The position numbers were made by a program, and so were the translations under genes. DNA of 64,000 nt from assembly GCF_963678635.1 (NCBI RefSeq), contig NC_087063.1, positions 66,888,471-66,952,470 of the forward strand, given 5' to 3'. Of this stretch, positions 56,890 to 64,000 are shown in pieces. The notes below the pieces were generated by a model that did not search any database, had not been told where the DNA came from, and saw only the letters and a program-made list of their open reading frames with translations. The number at the start of each line of letters is the position of its first letter. Within the stretch, counting starts at the first letter, position 1. The DNA is from Symsagittifera roscoffensis. Lineage: Eukaryota; Xenacoelomorpha; Acoela; Convolutidae.

Positions 56890-58660
56890 AGGTGTAAAAA
56901 AATTTTAACGAATTTTAGATTTATCAATCTTCAACCTCAATCCATAGTCTTATATTTCAGAGGCGAAGAGCGTGCTGCGCCTTTTCAAATGTTTTTTAAA
57001 AATAATTTTGAACAAATTTTGGAAACAGTCAATTCGAGCGTAGGACCAAAAAAATGGCGAACGTCATATTTACCGTTTTTATTTTTGGTCTCATGTTTCA
57101 AAAATAAAGTTTTTTGGACAAAATTCTTCCGAACCAGGCTGATTCAGAGTCTGAATGTTGGTTTTGAAAGCTCGAAACTGTACAAAAATTTTTTCTGAAC
57201 TCTCAGTGAAAAAGCATCTTGTTTTATTTTTTGTCGGGTTTTGGAAGGTATAAATTTTTGTTCTTTTTTTACGAATTTTTGATTTACCAATCTTCAATCT
57301 CAATCTATTGTCTTAAATTTCACAGGCAAAGTGTGCTGTACCTTTTCAAATGTTTTTTAACGATAATTTTAATAAGATTTTGGAACAGTCGACTCGAGCA
57401 TATGGTACCAAAAAAATGGAGAACGTCTTATTTACCATTTTTATTTTAAGTCGTATCTTTCAAAAATAAAGTTTTGCAGACAAAAATCTTCCGACGCAGG
57501 CTGATTCACAGTCTGAGTGTTGGTTTTCATTGCTCGAAACTGTACAAAAACTTTTTCTGACCTCTCAGTGAAAAAGCATCTTGTTTTATTTTTTGTCGGG
57601 TTTTGGAAGGTGTAAGCTTTTGTTCTTTTTTTATGAATTTTGAATTTACCAATCTTCAATTTCAATCGATTTTTTTTTATTTCACGCTCGCAGAGTGTGC
57701 TGTGCCTTTTTAAATGTTTTTCAACAAAAATTTGAAATAAGTTTTGGAAACAGTCGATTCGAGCATAGGGTACTAAAAAAACTGGAGAACGTCATACTTA
57801 CCGTTCTTATTGTGGTTCTTATGTTTAAAAAATAAGATTTTTTAGGCAAAATTCTCCCAAAGCAAGCTGATTCAGAGTCTGAGTGTTAGTTTTGATTGCT
57901 CGAAACTGTACAAAACCTTTTCTGACCTCTCAGCGAAAAAGCATCTTGTTATAATTTTTGTCGGGTTTTGGAAGGTGTAGTTTTTTTTCAATTTTTGGAT
58001 TTACCAATCTTCAATATCAATCGATTGTTTTACCGCTCTCAGGCAAAAACTATGCTGTGCCTTTTCAAATGGTTTTTTAACGATAATTTTGAATATATTT
58101 TGGAAACAGTCGACTCGAGCATAATGTACCAAAAAAAACTGGAAAACGTAATATATACCGTTTAGTTTTGGGCCTTATCTTTGAAGAGTAAAGTTTTTCG
58201 GGCGAAATTCTCCTGAAGCAAGGTGATTCAGAGTCTGAATGTTGTTTTTGATTGCTCGAAACTGTACAAAAACCTTTTCTGACCTCTCAGTGAAAAAATA
58301 TCTAGTTTTATTTTTGGTCGGGTTTTAGAAGGTGTAAATTTTGTTTTTTTTTTCGATTTTTGGATTTACCAATCTTCAATATCAGTCGATTGTCTTATAT
58401 TTCACAGGCAAAGAGTGTGCTGTGCCTTTTTAATTGTTTTTTCAACGAATTTTTAAAATAAATTTTGGAAACAGTCGAGCATAGGTTACCAAAAAAAAAC
58501 TGGAGAAAATCATAATTACAGTTTTTAATTTGGGTTTTATCTGTGAAAAATAAAGCGTTTCGGGCAAACTTCTTCTGAAGCAAGCTGATTCACAGTCAGT
58601 GTTGGTTTTGATTGCTCGAAACTGTAAAAAAAAACTTTTTTTGACCTCTCAGTGAAAAAG
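56889..58660. repeat. ~360-bp satellite, five tandem units
   Basis: The marker TCTCAG(T/C)GAAAAA occurs at 57201, 57563, 57928, 58285 and 58647, spacings 362, 365, 357 and 362. Other shared blocks are TTTACCAATCTTCAAT and CTCGAAACTGTACAAAAA. The units are diverged (perhaps 80-90% alike). The last unit leads without a gap into alpha-tubulin homology, and part of another unit reappears at 59789-59860. Confidence 0.85.
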
Positions 58661-59545
58661 CTTCGAAAAACAGTCGAGGAATGTGATTATGCTCAAGGGT
58701 TCATGCTTTTTCACAGTATGGGCGGAGGAAAGGGTAGCGGGCTACTGTCTTTTATCTGTGAACAACTTTTGAACTGTTTTCCTAAAAAGTCCAGGGTTTA
58801 ATTCTCAATCTACCCTTCACCGTCTGACGCATCGGCCGTTACGGAACCGTATAATGCTGTTTTAGCTACAAATGAAACCCTGAAAACTTCAGATTTGGCG
58901 CTTATGCTTGACAATGAGTATTTGTATGATATAATACGTCGTGTTTTATACCAAGACAGACCAACTTTTTCGACTATAAATTGAGTTCTGGCTCAAGTTT
59001 ACAGCACAATAACGGCTCCAATGCGTTTTGATGGCCCTTTGAATTCTTATTTAACCGAGTTTGAAACAAATTTGGTACCGTACCCGCGAATTCATTTCCC
59101 ATTAACTACTTACGCGCCATTTCAGACGGTTGAATCGAATGATTATCAGGACAATACGGTTTACGACCTGACCAAAAATTGTTTTCAGGCTTCAAGTCGT
59201 CTATTGCAGGTCGACTCACGTGAAGGAAAATACATGGCTGTGTCTTTATGCTCTACAGAGGTCAATTTATGCCGAAAGAGGTCAACGACGCAATTAATGA
59301 ATTTGTTCAACGACGCAATTCTGTTCAATTTGTTAACTGGTGTCCAACTGGTTCAAGGTCGGAATTAACAGTTCAAAGGCCAACTTGTGTGCCCGGAACT
59401 GAATTGAAACCATGCGACCGAGCGTTGTGTATGTTAATTAATAGTACAGTATTAGAACACAGTTTCAATAGCCTGATGACTGAGTTTGCGATGCTGCACT
59501 CAAGACGCGCTTTCGTTCATTGGTATGTCGGTGAAGGTATGTGAG
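58640..59545 (+). pseudogene. Alpha-tubulin pseudogene (middle of the protein)
   Basis: The frame reads FDLSVKKLRKTVEECDYAQG, FMLFHSMGGGKGSGLLSF (the tubulin GTP-binding loop, with Lys in place of Thr in GGGTGSG), then after a TAA SIYPSPSDASAVTEPYNAVL, ALMLDNEYLYDIIRRVLYQD, and after a TGA MRFDGPLNSYLTEFETNLVP, YPRIHFPLTTYAPF. A frameshift near 59240 leads into LYRGQFMPKEVND, FVNWCPTG and RRAFVHWYVGEGM, followed by TGA. These match alpha-tubulin from about residue 115 to about 415 in order with no introns. Two in-frame stops, one frameshift and missing ends make it a pseudogene, perhaps a retrocopy. The protein is strongly diverged for a tubulin. Confidence 0.9.
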
Positions 59546-59788
59546 CAAAACTTGAAGTCACCAGCGCCGTTTTTGGTACTTTTTCATGACAGCCAATCCA
59601 GGCTGACCACGCTAAAAGTTTTCCAAGGCACCTTCGTTGTCAATATGTAATATGCAAAACTTCAAAATGGATGGAATTTTTGAAATACTTTTACCCTCCA
59701 CTCCTCTCGTTGATTTTTGCCTTTTTTCACACTGCCTCAATTTTTCAATTTCAATTTTCAAAAACTAGTTACACGCTAACTCTTAAAT

Positions 59789-59860
59789 CCTTTTTAAATG
59801 TTTTTTAGCGATAATTTTGAATATTTTTGAAACAGACGATTCGAGCATAGGGTACTAAAA
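59789..59860. repeat. Partial satellite unit beyond the tubulin pseudogene
   Basis: CCTTTTTAAATGTTTTTTAG and GATTCGAGCATAGGGTACTA match the middle of the ~360-bp units, showing that the array flanks the pseudogene on both sides. Confidence 0.7.
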
Positions 59861-60189
59861 TTTATTTCTAATTTTAGCTTCTTGGTAAGTGTGTTTCGTT
59901 TAGTTTTCGCTTTTTTTTAAATTTTCATTTAACTTCTCTAATTTATGTTTGATTTGGATGATTTCTAGCTTTCAGTTTTTGTGGAAACAAATTTGTTGTT
60001 GCCTTAAAAAGATAGCATGTATTTTGTGTTGGGACCATGTGTAGGCCTTCTCGTGGCGGTCCTGTATATGATCAGCAAATTTGTTGATCTAGCTAACTGC
60101 ACATTAAAAATTTATTTATACTGGATAATTTTGCAATCTGAACCTGTATAATGCTTATGCAAGCAAAAAAAATCCGACAACAATTCCAT

Positions 60190-61005
60190 TACTTCAGCTT
60201 TGCGCGACCCATGTTGCGACTTTGCGCGACCCAAACTTTTGTTGCGACCCTGTTTGACTCATGATTCGACCCTGTTCTACTCACGATTCGACCCTGTTCT
60301 ACTCACGATTCGACCCTGTTCGACTCATGATTCGACCCTGTTCGACTCATGATTCGACCCTGTTCGACTCATGATTCGACCATGTTCGACTCATGCTTCT
60401 ACCCTATTCGACTCATGATTCGACCATGTTCGACTCATGATTCGACCCAGCTCGACTCATGATTCGACTCTGTTCGACTCATGATTCGACCGACCCTGTT
60501 CGACTCATGATTCGACCCTGTTCGACTCATGATTCGACCATGTTCGACTCATGCTTCGACCCTGTTCGACGCATGATTCGACCATGTTCGACTCATGATT
60601 CGACCCAGCTCGACTCATGATTCGACTCTGTTCGACTCATGATTCGACCCTGTTCGACTCATGATTCCACCATGTTCGACTCATGATTCGACCCTGTTCG
60701 ACTCATGATTCGACCCTGTTCGACTCATGATTCGACCCTGTTCGACTCATGATTCGACCATGTTCGACTCATGCTTCGACCCTATTCGACTCATGATTCG
60801 ACCATGTTCGACTCATGATTCGACCCAGCTCGACTCATGATTCGACTCTGTTCGACTCATGATTCGATCCTGTTCGACTCATGATTCCACCATGTTCGAC
60901 TCATGATTCGACCCTGTTCGACTCATGATTCGACCCTGTTCGACTCATGAATCGACCCTGTTCGACTCATGATTCGACCCTGTTGGACTCATGATTCGAA
61001 CCGGG
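60190..61005. repeat. 22-bp minisatellite
   Basis: About 36 copies of GTTCGACTCATGATTCGACC plus CT. Variants (CCATG, CCCAGC, GCTTCG) recur in the same order, so groups of units were duplicated together (higher-order repeat of about 230-240 bp). No coding role is seen. Confidence 0.93.
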
Positions 61006-61106
61006 TGTCAACATGACGTTCCAAAGCGCACAAAAGGAGCTGTGTAGGTCCATAAAAATTCCCGGTGAAGTGTATGTGATAACCCTATCGTATGAATAAG
61101 GGGACA

Positions 61107-61764
61107 CCCAGGTTGACCTCCATAGCCCAAAAATGCTAATCATACAATTCCATAAACTAAGTCTATGAGAAAAACACTTATCAGACAAATTTCATTCATT
61201 TTGCTAAAATGGTGTCGTCGAATTTTCGAAAAACTTTTCTCTTGTTTTGGCATAAAATTCGGTGTACATCGTACTAATTAAAAATGAAAAACTTTTTGTC
61301 CAAACAAATGCTAAACATACAATTTCCATATATGGAAAATGTATGACAAGCAATTTTTTGATGGCGACGACAAAAATTTTTCAAAGTATTTTTGAAACAG
61401 CCCCCAACATTTTTTTGTGTTTTTCTTTCGTTATATTATTCGTGTGAGACAGAATTGAAACATTTCTGGCTGTTTCCAATGCATTTTTAATGCGAGTCGG
61501 CCAAACCTTTGGCTACTACGTTTGAGTAACCAAGGTTTATGTCATTTGTGTTTGGTTACGAACACAACCAAAAAATTTTGAGAAATTTAAATGTAAAAAG
61601 TCAATATTTTCGGTTTATGGAAAAATGTTAGTCATACAATTTCCATATATGAAAAAATACTAATCATAGACCTTTGATGCAATTTTCTTTACTTAAGGAA
61701 TTGCATCAAATAGCTTTTTTCCATTTATGAAAATTGTATGACTAGCATTTTTGGTCAACCCGGG
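61107..61764. mobile_element. Inverted-repeat MITE-like element
   Basis: The left end CCCAGGTTGACC with AAAAATGCTAATCATACAAT and the right end ATTGTATGACTAGCATTTTT with GGTCAACCCGGG are inverted copies. Internal partial copies (CATACAATTTCCATATATGG near 61316 and 61632) add further foldback potential. There is no transposase frame. Confidence 0.7.
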
Positions 61765-62565
61765 CACATATGTGAAAGTGGCTTATCATTAGCGTCAGCG
61801 TGGGCGCTCGAAATCAAAACATAACAAGTGAGCGCAAAATGAGCCGAATCATCGACCACGTCGTTCAGGAGGGGAAGAGAAGAGAGCAAACAAAGAGAAA
61901 AACAGAGAAAAAAGAGAAAAAAATGACAAGAGATAGAAAAAAGAGAGCTTCTAAGGTTTTGTACGCCCAGGAGAGGGCAGATCTCATTCAAGACTTCAAT
62001 TGATTTTCTGTTTTTGAATTTTCAATTGTGTTTCAAAATACTAAATGAAGGGGATTGTTATGTATGTACCTTCAAGTAATTGGTAGTTTGAGTTCTGAGT
62101 TGTTTGTCTGTGGCCTTTTTAGCGAAATCATTGTGTCTCCAGTTCTAATTGGTATCAGTACACCGTCAATTCTCAGTTGCAGTTTTTATACGGTTGATCT
62201 TATATAGGACGTTGAACTTACTAGAAATGCATTTGCTTCCTTGCGAAAACCCTTATGATTGTAGCAAAACAGTGTGAATCAATTGTGAAATGAGGAGTAA
62301 GAACTTGGTTAAAATTTTTGCAAATCAATATTTCAATGAATACTATAAGTTTCACTTTTATTAAACTTAACGAAAAAAAGGCTTGCAGCAAGAAGTTTGT
62401 AAGCAAATCAAGCTATTTTTATCCCATAATTTTTCAGTTTCTGCGTTTAAGTTGTCCCAAACTGCGTCTAAGCTGTCCTACAGTTAGACCTGAAGAAAAT
62501 GAGGTGAAAAGCCAAAATTTTGTGCGCAACTCATTTATATCCCCAAATTTTTCAATTAATGCGTT
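61765..62565. other. Intergenic stretch with a short Lys/Arg-rich frame
   Basis: A 67-codon frame at 61800-62003 is Lys/Arg/Glu-rich (KRREQTKRKTEKKEKKM) over an A/G-rich tract and is not recognised. Nothing else is supported. Confidence 0.3.
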
Positions 62566-62690
62566 TAACCTGTTGGAATTAGTTTAAAACTAGTATTTAT
62601 AACCAATTATATTTTGATAAAATTATCTCTATAAAATATTATTTACTGACCAATCATGATCCATAACTAACACTGACAATTGTATTTTTT
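62566..62690 (+). mobile_element. LTR-like fragment of the A-rich Ty3/gypsy family
   Basis: CTGTTGGAATTAGTTTAAAA, CTAGTATTTATAACCAATTA and CCAATCATGATCCATAACTA match 42893-42985. The start TGTTGG is a plausible LTR 5' end. There is no adjacent coding sequence. Confidence 0.55.
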
Positions 62691-62743
62691 CAAACTGTAT
62701 TTTTCTAAACTACTAAAAAAACTAATGGAAAAAATGTTTATTT

Positions 62744-62905
62744 TTGCTGAGATTTGACCTCATTTAAAACTTTCAATTTTTCAATTTTTGCTATTTATAT
62801 AGTTTCAAAAAAATGCTCGTGAACTGTTAAGCTCATCCTTCAAATCAAATCTCGCAATTAGGACAAATTGATTGTAATGAACTAACAACAAACAATGCAA
62901 CAAAC
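62744..62905 (+). repeat. Diverged repeat, copy A
   Basis: It shares GACCTC.TTTA.A.ACTTTCAATTT, a TTTGCT..CAAATCTC-like stretch and GATTGTA.TGA at the same spacing with 63816-63975. Confidence 0.5.
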
Positions 62906-63815
62906 AAAAAATTTACACACGCAGGTTGCTACTATTAGGGTTTACCAAATTTACGAAAAAAAAAACTTATCAACTATTCTATACAATCAACTAATTTGTA
63001 GCTTGAAAGTATGGAAAAATCTTTTTCAAACAATTTTCACACAGAAAAATTTAAGGATAAACATGTAAATTGTGAACCAAAACCAAAAAGCACACTGGAA
63101 AAGTTGCTCAAGCTCGCCGACAGCATCAAATGTTCTGAGATGACACGCACAGAACTAACCGGATTTTTATGATAAATGCTACTTAAGTGTAAGCGACACT
63201 TTTCAACGAGAGAAATAAGATGGATTTTGTGGGGGGAAACTAAGTCATACATGAATAAGAAACTAAGTCATACATGAATAATACTAAACTAAAGTCATCA
63301 AGTAGCTGGGTTTCAAAACTTTTCTGCGACTATTAAGATCACAAAAAGCAAGGACAAGATGACAGCCAAATCTCAACGCGACTCGGTGACATTTGAAAGT
63401 TTGCCAAACCCAACACATGAACACAGTGGAAAAAGAGAAAAAAACCTCTTGAACCAGATAAGACATTTGTCACAAATCGGCCTATCAGAGGTTTAATACA
63501 AAATTCAAATACATCAAAAAACATAAAAAAAAACTCACTACACAAAAGCAGCAACATTTTCAAGTTTTTTGCAATGTTTCCTTCCCAAAATCCCAATCAC
63601 TCAATCAACTTAGCTCTTAACTCTTAACTCTTAACTCACAAAACGTTATATCTGAAGCACATCAAAACAGATTCTCGATGTGATTTATTTTTTTTGATCC
63701 GCAATATGTACAGGCAGATAGTAAAGCTTCTCTTGTCAAGATGTTATAGAATCTGAAATGATTTGTCAAAATATCGCCAACAATCTATCTAGAGAAATCG
63801 CTTACTTTTCTGGCA
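62906..63815. other. AT-rich stretch between repeat copies
   Basis: Short direct repeats occur (AACTAAGTCATACATGAATA twice near 63238-63281; ACTCTTA three times near 63613-63637). No gene is recognised. Confidence 0.4.
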
Positions 63816-63975
63816 TGTGACCTCGTTTATACACTTTCAATTTCTTATTTTTTGCGTTTTTCATAATGGTCAACAAAATGCACTTAACCTGTTAAATTTT
63901 GCTTTCAAATCTCTATTTTAAGCTACGCTGATTGTATTGAGCTAGGCAAACATTCAAGAAAGCAGCAAACAACAG
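63816..63975 (+). repeat. Diverged repeat, copy B
   Basis: The partner of 62744-62905 at an offset of about 1,070 bp. It ends in CAAGAAAGCAGCAAAC, where copy A has AACAATGCAACAAAC. Confidence 0.5.
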
Positions 63976-64000
63976 ATGGAGACAATCATGTACTAATCAT

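Noticed and set aside
58395-58583. Short frames within the satellite units
   Set aside because: They are not preserved between units, so there is no sign of selection for a protein.
58700-59000. Reassigned stop codons to explain stops in tubulin
   Set aside because: TAA and TGA stand at positions for different amino acids, a frameshift is also present, and the channel genes use the standard code.
59520-59545. GTATGTGAG after the tubulin homology as a 5' splice site
   Set aside because: The bases encode the normal Gly-Met of tubulin, no later tubulin exon was found, and upstream stops already make it a pseudogene.

Overview
This is a window of an AT-rich animal (metazoan) genome. It is not bacterial: coding sequence is split by introns, there are two five-exon DEG/ENaC ion-channel genes, and most of the window is transposon and satellite debris. 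The lineage cannot be fixed from sequence alone. Compact-LTR Ty3/gypsy remnants, tRNA-derived repeats and a conserved non-GT (GG-AG) intron would suit a marine invertebrate such as a larvacean tunicate, where G*-AG introns are common, but this is a weak inference.

Layout. 0.6-3.9 kb: a small, internally deleted LTR element on the minus strand, with two matching ~195-bp LTRs and a dead integrase. 3.9-7.1 kb: tRNA-Met-like repeats, the first copy of an abundant ~500-bp interspersed repeat (called R500 here) and a small ORF for a lysine-rich-tailed protein. 7.8-14.9 kb: DEG/ENaC gene 1, broken by an 11-bp deletion in exon 1. 15-31 kb: gene-poor repeats, including inverted-repeat elements, a 707-bp tandem duplication, several GTCG-rich minisatellites, a ~530-bp (CATA)n microsatellite and a broken MULE transposase. 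31.9-38.6 kb: DEG/ENaC gene 2, with an intact 511-residue reading frame and the same intron positions as gene 1. 39-42 kb: further repeats and a BEL/Pao fragment. 42.9-52.3 kb: one long, decayed, strongly A-rich Ty3/gypsy element (leader, gag, RT, RNase H, integrase). 52.6-56.7 kb: a second Ty3/gypsy pol (RNase H, integrase, tail) plus a cysteine-rich ORF. 56.9-59.9 kb: a ~360-bp satellite that runs into an alpha-tubulin pseudogene. 60.2-61.0 kb: a 22-bp minisatellite. 61.1-64 kb: an inverted-repeat element and diverged repeats.

The only likely functional genes are the two channel paralogues, probably a tandem duplication, and possibly the 74-codon ORF at 6.88 kb. The channels would act in the plasma membrane as subunits of amiloride-type or acid-sensing-type trimeric sodium channels. 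Their introns have collected many R500 copies. R500 has a conserved 5' end, a matching inverted motif set inside the 3' end, a GC-rich hairpin close to the 3' terminus and apparent T/T insertion sites; this layout resembles a non-autonomous Helentron (HINE) and is the best candidate here for an undescribed element family.
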